Shown here one piece after another: positions 1 through 9,475 of a stretch of 16,656 nt of DNA (the stretch's first letter is position 1; every line of letters begins with the position of its first letter). The translations under genes were made by a program, and so were the position numbers. The notes below the pieces were generated by a model that searched no databases, was not told the origin of the DNA, and worked only from the letters and a program-made list of their open reading frames with translations. The stretch is from Micractinium sp. NFX-FRZ (Eukaryota > Chlorophyta > Trebouxiophyceae > Chlorellales > Chlorellaceae). Where the stretch lies: assembly GCA_029339195.1 (NCBI GenBank), contig JAPTJF010000744.1:1-16656 (forward strand). Direction: 5' to 3'.

Positions 1-120
1 CGCTGCATGAGCTGTCCGGCCACCTTTTGGCGGGGCAGGGAAGGGCCCCCGCGCCGAGACTCGCCCACCTGCCGCGCCCCGGTCGCCCTGAACACTTTAG
101 AATCACTCTCGGCGGTGTTA

Positions 121-214
121 GAAATCCCGGAGCGGGAAAAAAGAGGGTGAAAAAGGCTCTGACAGCTGGTGGTCAAACCCCGTTTTTCGCCCTTTTTTTT
201 CCCGCTCCGGGATT
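121..214. mobile_element. MITE-like 94-bp element with TA flanks
   Basis: The ends are inverted repeats: 123-142 begins AATCCCGGAGCGGGAAAA, and the reverse complement of 191-214 begins the same way. The similarity continues to about 33 bp with a few mismatches, leaving a short internal segment. The element sits between TA at 119-120 and TA at 215-216. The opposite arm of the surrounding inverted repeat lacks it and reads GGTGTTATACAGCG at the equivalent place. That supports a discrete insertion and a TA target duplication like that of Tc1/mariner-type elements. It has no coding capacity, so any transposase would act in trans. The family is inferred only from the TA flanks. Confidence 0.7.
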
Positions 215-477
215 TACAGCGTCGATGGGTCGAGCTGACCGATTTTGTATCGCGAAAGGCGACTTTTGCCAGGTGGTTCCCACTTGTCGAAATGGCGTTT
301 CGTCAAGTGGGGCCGGGCCGGCAAGTGACAAATCTGTTCAATCAGAGGGCGCTTGCGCTCGTCCGGACTGCTTCTGGAGCAATCCAGATGTCTGAAAACT
401 GGCTGGGGCGGGCGGTCAAGCAGGGGGTTCGCGGGACTGGGGCTTGGCGGGGCGGGAACCGGGCCTAGCGCCCCCGC

Positions 478-509
478 GATACGCCCTGAATACGATACGC
501 CCTGAATAT
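478..509. repeat. 16-bp direct tandem duplication
   Basis: The unit GATACGCCCTGAATAC occurs twice in succession with one terminal mismatch. It lies in the loop of the large inverted repeat. No function is evident. Confidence 0.8.
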
Positions 510-796
510 CAAAACCAGAGTCAATTTAAAGGCGTGTGAAAGCGGGAGACGTGCGATTGCGGGGCTTCGGAGGACCCATCATTTCCCGTGCCGAAAGGTC
601 AACTGCCATGGCGGCAGGCCGTTTCAACAAGTCATTTCGCGATACAAAATCGGTCAGCTCGACCCACCGACGCTGTATAACACCTCCAGGGTGATTGCAC
701 AGTGTTCAGGGCGAGTGGAGCGCGGCAGGTGGGCGAGTCTCGGCGCGGGGGCCCTTCCCTGCCTCGCCAAAAGGTGGCCGGACAGCTCATGCAGCG

Positions 797-2041
797 AGTT
801 GGCCGGCCCATGCCAGCGCCCGAATTTCGGCAGATGGCTCTGCAATTAGCCATAAGGTGTGTGTTTCATTTCTTAGTCGCCGGAAGGCGCCACAGGTGAG
901 GCAGCGGCGGCAGCGAGGAGGGCTGCCGCTTGCTGCCAGTGGCTCAATGCACCCCGAGGGCAGTTTTGCTGTGTAGCAGACGAGTTGTTTAGGCGGGCAT
1001 GAAGTGATGGGCATGTTGAGTGGGACTGACCAGCAGCAGGGGACAGCCTCTATGTGACTGCCCGAATGCACGGGACTGGCGGCGCGGCGCTAACGGGTGG
1101 GAACAAAGGGGTGGGGCCTCCTGTGAAATTCGCCATGATGCATGGTCAGTCTTTTGGACTGCTATGGATCATTGTCTAACTCTGGTGTGGTTCTATGTAG
1201 ATAATCCCTCTGTTGAGACGTGCTACCCTCCCATTCCGTCAGCGGTCATGCCCGTGACGGTCGGCACCGCACTCCTGCGCCCGCTGCCTGCCTGCCGCCT
1301 GCCAGTGCATGGGAAGCGTGCTTTTCTCTCGCGGCAACATCATTAGATTCAAACTGTTGCTCTGTGGCGTATGGTGGGTGTTGGTGTACACAGGTGCTGT
1401 AGCACAAGCGCGGCGGCGCCCCGACGGCGTGCCGCTGACTGGCGCCAGGGTGTCGCCGCCATCAGCTTCTAAGTCTAATGCGAGCAATGACCCCAAAGAG
1501 GAATTGTAATAACGTTGTAGGGCGAAAGTAGCCCGAATGGGAGCGTCTGCACCCCGATCTCGAAGTATTTGGCCGGGCTGGGCACGGAAAGCTGCCGGAA
1601 AGCCCCCCGGTCAGGATGGCAAGAGCCCCACTGGAATCACGCTCGACTCGCTGGAACCTCCAGCGAGTTCCAGCGACGGCGCGCCTCGCTGGAACTCACT
1701 GGAGGCCTGCTTGAACTTGGGATAGAAGGCCAAACCTTCCAGCGGGGTTTTCCAGCGGACTTTCGATCGAGTTCTAGTGGGCCACTAAATTCCGACGTGG
1801 TCCATGGGTCATGTTTGGACCCGCCTGCCAGACTGCCGGACAGGTCATCTCACCTTCCTGGGCAGTCGCTGTCGTACAGGAGGTCATCAGCAAAAAAATG
1901 ACGTTCAATAATGCTGCATGCAGGAAGTCTTAGTTAGCAGTGATGCCATCGCAGCGATTTGCAAAAAGGAACACACACAGCACTCTGTCAGCGCTGGCCT
2001 CTCAGGGTCGGCCAGGCGCATGCTTGCAACCCCAGTCTGCA
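797..2041. other. Gene-poor stretch left of the permease gene
   Basis: Apart from the hairpin at 1657-1705 I see no supportable gene. The open frames are short, carry no recognisable domain and lack convincing splice partners. A plus-strand TGTAA (1505-1509), the algal polyadenylation motif, coincides with the stop of a 66-codon plus-strand frame starting at 1309. This could mark the 3' end of an unseen plus-strand transcript, but the evidence is weak. The 3' UTR of the minus-strand permease must begin here, just below 2042. I found no minus-strand TGTAA for it. Confidence 0.5.
1657..1705. repeat. 20-bp-stem hairpin built from TTCCAGCG/CGCTGGAA units
   Basis: Positions 1657-1676 pair with 1686-1705 over 20 bp with one mismatch, around a 9-nt loop CGGCGCGCC. 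Further GCTGGAA/TTCCAGC copies lie on both sides, at about 1631-1656 and 1737-1757. One of them allows an alternative 8-bp stem, TCGCTGGA with TCCAGCGA, at 1649-1667. It could be a foldback element or the remains of a MITE. It is not placed like a terminator of a known gene. Confidence 0.7.
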
Positions 2042-4611
2042 TCACCCCGCCAGCTGGGACACTGTGGTGTACAGCTCACGCCCAATCACTCCCAGCGCCA
2101 CGCTCGCCACCGCCACCAGCATGGGGCGGCCGCCTGGCACTACCTCTACCGTGGTGAGCGTGGTACCGCTGTACCGCTCGCTCCACACCATGGCCACTGG
2201 GATGAGGCCAAACAGCACCAGCACGCCCCAGGTGCCGGCAAAGTCGAGGGCAGAGAAGAACACTTCCTGCGAAGGACGGAGGGAGGAGGGAGAGAAGGTT
2301 CGAGGGTGAAAAAGGGTGCGGGTGGGTCAGCGAGAAGGGCATGCCGAGCTGGCAAGCACACGTGGCGGTGGCGTGTGTGCGGGGAGGGGATGTACAGACG
2401 AGCAGGCAGGTAGACATTGTTGCAAGGTTGAGGATCCGTTGGAGCCCAGCTCACCGGGAAGGACAGCGCCAGCAGCAGCGGCGGCACCAAGGTAAGCAGG
2501 TAGGGGATGGGCTGGCGCCCGGTGGGCAGCTGCAGGGAGGGGGGCCAGGTGGGCAGCAACAAGGTCCGGAGAGATAGCGCGCAGCTAGGTAAACAGCGAC
2601 CATGGCTCCCAAGCCTCCAGTGCACCCGCCTCTCCCACACATCCGGCACCTGTCCAGACCGCCTCTCCGCCACCACACAAGTACGCAGTCCGACACTCCC
2701 CTCAGCCCTGCACGCCCCTCTGCACGCCCTCTGCACGCCGCTCTGCAACAATGGGCACCTGTGCTCCATCTCCCCCTGTCCAGCCAGCTCACCCCTAGCG
2801 CATCCGCCACCGCATCAGCCATGCCCAGGCAGAAGCCAATGAAGGATGTCGAAATGGCCAGGAAAGAGAAGGCGTCGATCAGCGGCGGCACCGCAGGGTT
2901 GGGCGACAGCCGCAGCGCGGCCAGCGGGTCCACTGCTGCGCCTGCTGCCGCCCCTGCTGTGCCTGCTGCGTCCAGCAGGTTGCCTGCGCTGCCCAGGATG
3001 GCTGCATCCCAGGTGAGGAACATGGCCCAGGGCAGGAGCGAGCCCAGGAAGATGGCCTGCCTGCAGCCGTGGGCAGGCAGGGGGCATGGAAGGAAGGCAG
3101 CAGGGCAAGACTTAGTGCGTGTGCATGGGGGGTTGGGGAGGAAGACGAGTGGAGCTTGGGGTAGTGGGCAGGGAGCGGCAGGCAGCAGGTGACAGGCAGC
3201 AGGCAGAGGCGCTGGGTTCGGTGCATGGAGCTTGCTGGGACCTTGTTAGCTGTTGCGGAGGGCACGCAAACAACCTGCCAGAGCCCAGCGAAGCTGGAAC
3301 TCGTGCAGCCAGCCAGCCAGCCAGCCAACTGGGTGGGTGCAATGCAAGCGTGTGCTCTCACCCACCGACCTGATCTTGCCCACGTCACCCTCCAGGCTGG
3401 ATGCAATGACGGGAACAACATTCTGGTAGACAAACGCCAGCGCAATGACGGGCAGTGCGTCAGGCAGGGCGCCCCAGTTGGCGGCGGCCAGCAGCTCTGG
3501 GCGAACGTCAGTGGCCGCCACGCCTAGCAAGCCCTGCAGAAAGACAAGTGAGGGAGGACAGGAAGGCGGTGGGCAGCCAGCAGCCCTGGGTGAGTTTTGG
3601 CGGCAGCCGTGCCCAGTAAGCCCTGCCTGGAAGGCAGGCCTGCGAAATTTAGCGAGGGGCAGGGGCAGAGGGTGGCCAGCATGCCTGCAGCTGGCAACAC
3701 GCAGGGAGGGGCGGCACAGGTGGGGCGCGGGCAGCCTCTGCAGGCCTTTGTAATGGAACGGCAGATCCTGTGCAAGCTGGGTGTGCACGGGTCAGTTTGG
3801 CTGCAGGCCCCTTCCGCGCAGGCCCTCCAGCGCGGGCCCCTGCTGTCGCCCACGAACCCCCGCAGGCCCCTTTGTAATGCAGGCCCTGTACACCGCAGCA
3901 CCCTGCCCTCACCAGGAATGTGGCCACCACCAGCCCCACCAGCACCGAGTTGATGCCATCCAGCACAGAGGGGCGGGCTGCGAGAGGATGCCGCATAAAA
4001 CGCGTGCATGGGCACAAAGGGGGAGTGAGGTCAGAGTGTGCAATGCGAGCAGGGGTGTGCACTGTGCATGGGCAGGGGTGCAGCAGCGGCAGACAGGGGC
4101 AGGCAGCAGCGGCTTGCCCTCACCTGCGTAGCAGAGGCCCCCGAAGGCCACCACAAACAGGGCGTCAGCAGCAGGCAGAGGCAGGCCTGTCACTTGCTGC
4201 ACCGTCTCCCCCGCCTTGGCAATGTCTGTCGGGTGAGGTCGGGTGCAGGGTAGGTGTGAATATCGGGTGTGGGTTAGGTGTGGGAGGTAGGGTCCTCGTG
4301 TTGGGACCCTGAAGTAGCAGGCACCCGTTGCAAGGACACGCAATGCACACACCTGCTAAAACAATCGTGATTGCAGCTGAATCTGTCAACCCAGCCTGGT
4401 CCCCTGCCCCCCAGCCCTCGGAGCGCCTGCCCCCTTGCTACCCACATGCCACCAGCAGGGCGTAGTGCAGCAGAGCGTAAGTCAGGCTGACGGCGCCCGC
4501 GCCCACGTCGCCCAGTGTGCGCCTTGCCATGGAGCTGCAGCAGGGGCAGCAGGGGCACCAGGGCCCGGCGTGAATGACATGTCGGCTTGTTTGGTTGCCT
4601 CCCAAGGGGAC

Positions 4612-4648
<37 letters not shown>

Positions 4649-5404
4649 GTGTGGCAAGAGCAGCTGCGTCAGCCAAGCAGCGGCGGCTGGTAGAGCCGGC
4701 AGGGCCACTGTTGGCAGTCAAGGTGGCGGTCCAAGGAGCGGCACCCAACATCCGCCGCCAGCACACCTGAGGGACACGCCCCTGCTGGCGCCCAGCTCGC
4801 ACAGCGTGTTCAAATTGACCTCTGCGATGAGCAGGCCAGTGGTCACGCTGAACAGCGCAAAGCCGGTGAGGGCGGCGGAGGAGGCGGCAAACCCGCTCTC
4901 TGCGGTGACCGCCGGCAGCGCCAGGATGCCAGCACCCACCGTTGTTCCGGCGACTGCGGAGGCAAGGGGTGCAAGGATGCGCCGATGTAGGGGCCCACAG
5001 CTGCTGTTGCTGGGCAGGGGGTGTGGCAGCCCGATCCCGCACGGGCGCGCACCTAGTGCCGCCGCGCCCCACACGGTGCCGGGCTCGTGCTTGAGCGTCT
5101 CTGGGTGCAGGTTGCTCCACAGACGGGTGGAGCGGCCGTCAAAGGGGCTGGCAGGCACAACCTTTGTCTCCTGGCCGCTGGCCTGCGCCTGCACTGGGCG
5201 GCATGTGCGGCGCCCAAACGGCGGCAGGCGGCGGCGGCGGCAGGCGTCTGCCGCCGATGCTGACCAGTTCGCAGATCCACGGCCTGAATACAGGCGCTTC
5301 TCGAACGGCAATGGTGCAGTGCGAGCGGCGGCGCTGGAAGCCTGGCGCAAGCGGCAAGTTGCTGCCTGCGCCGACAGCGTCGGAGATGCTGCGGCTGCCA
5401 GCAT
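2042..5404 (-). CDS. Plastid-type aromatic amino-acid permease (Trp/Tyr permease family), 9 exons, 508 aa
   Basis: Likely a membrane transporter of tryptophan or tyrosine, of the bacterial TyrP/Mtr type kept in plant and algal plastids. Exons: 5404-5053, 4953-4767, 4534-4446, 4225-4124, 3977-3913, 3533-3370, 3060-2793, 2529-2455, 2266-2042. Phase closes at every junction. Residues 1-117 are rich in Ala, Ser and Arg and look like a chloroplast transit peptide. Family signatures follow: GTTVGAGILALPAV at 120-133, LLIAEVNLNTLCELG, SMARRTLG, and LAFVYQNVVPVIASSLEGD around 296-314. The hydrophobic core of about 390 residues fits the usual length of about 400 and 11 helices. I chose the ATG at 5404 for its ACA context; no in-frame ATG lies upstream in that open frame. 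Donors after exon 1 (GTGCGC) and exon 6 (GTCGGT) are weak, but family alignment and phase support them. The exact substrate is inferred. Confidence 0.9.
3573..3625 (-). repeat. Diverged duplicate of the start of permease exon 6, inside intron 5
   Basis: Read on the minus strand, this segment encodes GLLGTAAAKTHPGLLAA in the same phase as the true exon start GLLGVAATDVRPELLAA, which lies 90 bp downstream at 3533-3483. Similarity includes the acceptor-side bases. It has an AG just upstream but no good donor after it, so I read it as a relic pseudo-exon, not a working alternative exon. Confidence 0.6.
3741..3883. repeat. Short direct repeats inside permease intron 5
   Basis: CAGGCCTTTGTAATG (3741-3755) recurs as CAGGCCCCTTTGTAATG (3863-3879). 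GGCCC-rich pieces (GCAGGCCCC) recur between them. Together with the nearby duplicated exon start, this explains why this intron, at 379 bp, is the longest in the gene. Confidence 0.55.
4613..4646. repeat. CAG microsatellite in permease intron 2
   Basis: About eleven uninterrupted CAG units on the plus strand (CTG on the transcript) lie in intron 2 (4535-4766). It is intronic and therefore does not encode polyQ here. Confidence 0.9.
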
Positions 5405-5719
5405 TGTGATCAATATGCAAGCGACAGGCACGATCGGGCAAAGCGAGATGCACAATCGCGCGAAGAAGAAGTTCACTCTCAGGCACGCCGTTGCCAGCGG
5501 GGCGCCAGGCGCCGCCACCCGCTGTTGTTATGGCTTGCCTCCTGTTCGACTTTGTTAGAGCACTGACGTGCTACATGCAGACCCTATCATCTCAGCAATG
5601 ATACACGAGTTACGACCAGATTGCCCTGTCCCCAAGCAAGAGAGCTGCCGCTCTGGTCCTGCGCGCCGCGCGACCGCAGCGGCGCACGGCGCCGCTCGTA
5701 TGCTGCCCCTGCCCTGCTC
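5405..5719. other. Gap between the gene A stop and the permease start
   Basis: This 315-bp stretch must hold the 3' UTR of gene A and the promoter and 5' UTR of the permease, both on the minus strand. I found no TGTAA on the minus strand here and no TATA-like box. No other gene is visible. Confidence 0.6.
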
Positions 5720-7949
5720 CTACAGCCCCGCCAGGAAGTCCTGTGCCCGATCCACGATGAAGCTGCAGGGCTCCCCCACCCCATGGCGTGCCGCCTCCCT
5801 CCCCAGCCAGTCCAGGAAGTCGTGCGCCTCCCGCTCGCCCATGCGCTGCAGCCAGAGTAGGGTTCGCAGCAAGGGGTGCGGCATCAAAAGGCGGCAACGA
5901 GAGCAGCAACAGGCAGGCAGGCAGGCAGCATGTGCAGCAGTGCATGACTCATGGTTGGTTTGGGATAGGCGGGCCATGGCAGCACCATCCAATTGGCAGG
6001 CGGACAAGCTGCTGGCACCATATGGACACCCTCCCTCTCGAGAGCGCGGTGCACGAGTCGCCGGTCGGTAGACAGGCACATGTGCTTGGAAAGCAGCCAT
6101 CCCAGCTCACCCCCATGACCTCCACCACGCGTGCCTCCCGAAAGTCCATGGGGTGCAGGGAGCCGTGAGCTGCGTCGCACACCTCCACCACGTGCCTCTC
6201 AATCGGGGAGTAGCCTGGCGGCAGGGGCAGCGGCAGGGGGCCAAAGCCGAGGCCGGGCGGCAGGGGCCTGCGGGGAGCGTGACGTGAGCGCACAGCGGTC
6301 AATGGGCAGTGGAGCAGCAAGGCAGCGGGCCGCAGGTGCTTCCGTTCATATCACGCGAGACGGGAAGACAGAGAGGCAATGCCCCAGTGCAGCGCAAGAG
6401 GCAAACGAGCATCTTCCACAACCTTGAAGGGCACTGTACCCTCCGACCGCCCCCTCCCATGTCTCACTCACCCCTGCGGGCGTCTGCCACGCAGGCGCAT
6501 GTCCAGATCCTTCCTGTCCCGCTCCACCACCGCCAGCTGCTCCCGCAGCCACTCCTTGTCCTGCTCGGCGTTCTGCGGGCAGGCGGCAGTGGCAGGGTTA
6601 GTCACGGCTAAGCCCCCTCCCAGAGGGTGTGGAAAGAACGGACTTGGGTGCCAACACATTGGGCTGGCCACCCGCCATGGCGCAACCAGGCATGTGAGGA
6701 AGGCAGGCACCAAAGGATGTCCTTCGCCTCTATCACGTGCCAAGCATGGGGGCGCCCAGCAACGTGTGTGTTTACAAGACCGTCCCGCAGACTGGGCCTT
6801 TCGTCGAGGGCAGGCACAGCACCACCGACCCCGCTGCTGCTGCTGCTGCCTCCCGCCGCCCATGCTTTGCTCACCTTCAGCTTCTCTTCTGCACTGTCCA
6901 GCTTCCTCCTCAGCCGCTTCCCCTCCTCCTGCCCTGCTGCCAGCCCCTCCTTCTGCGCCTTCTCAGCCGCCGCCAGCTTCTGCTGCAGCGCCCCATCCTG
7001 CTTCTTAAACTGCCGGCGCGCCTTGCTGGCAGACGCCTGCTGTTCATTCACTTGAGCCTGCACTCGGCCCAGCTGCGCCCGGAGCTCTCCCACCTGCTGC
7101 CGCAGCTGCTGCTGCTGCTCTGCCGACGCCTGCTGAGCCTGCTCCCGCTGCTGCTCGGCTGCGGCAGCTGCCTTCTGCGCTTGCCCCAGCTGCTGAGCCA
7201 GCTGCACCAGGCGATCCTGCTGCTGCCCAATGGTCTGCTGCAGGGCTTCCTGTGCCTGCTGAGCCTTGCCAACTTCACCAGCTGTTGGCACCCCACCTGC
7301 TGCTGCTGCCACTGCCTCCAGCTCAGTGACGCGCTGCTGCAGGCCAGCCTGGCCCTGCTGCGCCTTCGCCGCAACTGCCTGAGCAGCAGACAGCTGCTCT
7401 TGCAGCGGCGCCACCTCCTGCGCATGCTGCTGCTGCTGCTGCCGCTGGCGCTGCTGCTGCTGCTGCTCTGGCGGCGGAGACAGCGGCAGCAGCAGTGGGG
7501 CTGGTGCGGGGGCAGAGGTCTGCGGTGCACCGGAGCTGTGGGTGCGGCCTGCCGGCGGCGCCTTGGCTGCTGGCACCTGCGCTCTGAGCGCATCCACCAC
7601 ACGCCGGTGCTTCTGCAGGAAGGGATAACCAGAGCAGGAGAGGAGCCTTGGGAACGAGGTAGGATTGTTGGAACACAGAGGGCGACAACTGTCAGCGGCT
7701 GTGTGCATCTGTTGTTTGAAAGCAGCAGGCAGATCACCGGACCGAGCAGTAAGGGCCAGCCACATAGCAACAGCTAACAGCAGCCCGTCTTCCAACCCAC
7801 ACCCCACCCCACCTCGGCGTCCCGCTTCACCACGCCCTGCGTGATCTCAAGCTTCTTGGTCACCCGAGCCAGCTGCTGCCGCAGGCTGCGTGCCTCGTCC
7901 AAAGTGCCAGCACCGCTGCTGCCTGCCCCCCCAGCAGTTTGCTCAGACC

Positions 7950-7987
<38 letters not shown>

Positions 7988-9442
7988 AGTGCAGCTTGGG
8001 CCGCAGCTGCCTCACTCTCCAGCTGCTGACACCGTGCATTGGCGGCCGCCAGCTGCTCTTGAAGCAACTCCACCTCTGCCTCCCTCTTCTCTGCATGCCG
8101 CTGCACCTCGGCCGCTGCAGCTGCCTGCTCCTGCTGAGCCTGCTGGGCTTGCTCTGATGCCGCCTGCAGCTCCGCTTGCAGCTGATCCAGCTGCTTCCGC
8201 CGGCTGTCCGCCTCTGCCTGCACCGCTGCCAGCCTGGCATCACGCTCAGCCAGCTGGCGCTCCAGGTCAGCAGCCTCGCGCTGTGCCATCGCCAGCTCAC
8301 CGCGCAGCCGGCTGGGCTCTGCTGCGTTGATGGCCTGCACCGCCCGCTGCTGCATTGTGCGTGAAGTCTCCTCGAGTGTTTTCACGCGGGACTGCCAGGA
8401 CTGAGCCACCCGCTGGGCAGACTCCTTCTCAGCCACCACCGCTGCCGCCTGCCGCTGCGCTGCAGCCTGCGCCGCCTCCGCCTCTTGCACCCTGCAAGCC
8501 AGGCATGCACGCAGCAGAGAACAAGCAGTGCACACTACTGGTGTGTGCTTGTTGTCACGCACCGCCAAGCCAGCCTGTCGAGTCGGCCGGTCCGCCTGGT
8601 CAGCAAACAATGCATGCACCCCAGCACACGGGCTGCCTTCTTGCCTGTCCATGTCTCCCCCGCCGCCCACCCACCTGCTCTGCATCTCCATCCACTCGCC
8701 GTCCTTCTTTTGGAGGTCCTCCTCCGCTGCCGCTGCCTGCGCCTGTGCTGCCTCCAGCTGCTCCCGCAGGGCCTCTGCCTCCCGCCTGGCAGCATCGATG
8801 TGGCCCTGCGCGGCCGCCTTGGCCGCCGCCATCGCCGCCTGGGCCTCCCTTTCCACGTGCTGTCGGACCCTTACCGATGCCGCACGTGCCTCCGCCTGTG
8901 CTGCAGCTACCGCCGCTGTCTTGCCCCTCTCCACAGCCTGGTCGTTCAGCGTCGTGACTTTGCGGGCCTGCCAGGAGGAAGGGCGTCGTATGGATGCAAG
9001 GCTGGCAGAGCGTCGTCGGGCCCAACGTTGCCATGAAGCATGCCCAGTGAAGCATACAGCAGCCCGAAACTACCTCATTCTTCATGCTACCCAACAGGAG
9101 CGCTGCGAGCCAGCGGGCTTGTTACTGCAATTCAAATCAAGAGGCTCCCCGACTCACCCCCAGTTGCAATGGTTGTGCCAACAGAGAGGCCGCTTGGCTG
9201 CGCACCAGCGCCTCTGATTGGTCCAGTCGGTGCTGCAGGGCGGCCTTTGCTCCGCCCAGGGCAAGGCGGGCCGCCTCTGACTCGCTGAGTTGGCGCCGCA
9301 GCTGCCCTGCATGCCTGCCAGCCTCTGTGCCGCCGCCGGGTGATGCACCGCTGCCACCTGCCTGCCCGCCTTTTTGTGTGCCTGCTTGCTCGCCTGCTGC
9401 CGGCAGTGTCTGCACAGCCGCTGCTGCTGCTGGTGCCGGCGC

Positions 9443-9475
<33 letters not shown>

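Larger units (their letters stand above)
1..796. repeat. Large inverted repeat with arms at about 1-257 and 635-796
   Basis: Read in reverse complement, 635-796 matches 1-257 once a 94-bp insertion (121-214) is removed from the left arm. Arms of about 162 bp remain, with only scattered mismatches. The innermost shared block includes the stretch reading CGATTTTGTATCGCGAAA. The match may continue weakly inward to about 295 and 616 after a small insertion. The loop (258-634) is about 375 bp and holds no gene I recognise. The left arm runs off the window, so the full element is not visible. Both arms can be translated around an RAPAPRLAHLPR-like peptide, but nucleotide identity alone would produce that. 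A foldback transposon, or two opposed copies of a repeat, are both possible. Confidence 0.8.

Noticed and set aside
27..395. Plus-strand open frame of 122 codons in the left inverted-repeat arm
   Set aside because: It runs straight through the 94-bp MITE-like insertion and has no recognisable domain; the opposite arm does not preserve it as a protein.
2146..2769. Minus-strand open frame of 207 codons
   Set aside because: Only 2455-2529 is a real permease exon in this frame; the rest is intron or a wrong frame of exon 9.
3307..3326. AGCC tandem run and other short repeats considered as a CRISPR array
   Set aside because: Units are 3-4 bp simple repeats without spacers, inside introns of a eukaryotic gene.
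4587..5558. Plus-strand open frame of 323 codons
   Set aside because: It is antisense to permease exons 1 and 2 and begins by translating the intronic CAG repeat as poly-Ser. The minus-strand permease frame has clear family motifs.
6737..7777. Long plus-strand open frame (346 codons) rich in Leu, plus similar frames at 7841-8364, 9374-9736 and 12428-13237
   Set aside because: These are antisense readings of the CTG/CAG-rich coiled-coil exons. They consist of poly-Leu, poly-Cys or poly-Ala runs, with no domain or splice logic of their own.
7774..8934. Single minus-strand open frame of 386 codons as a separate gene
   Set aside because: It starts at a GTG and reads through an intron (8492-8674) whose translation is not coiled coil. 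Splicing it into gene A restores continuous coiled coil and matches gene B.
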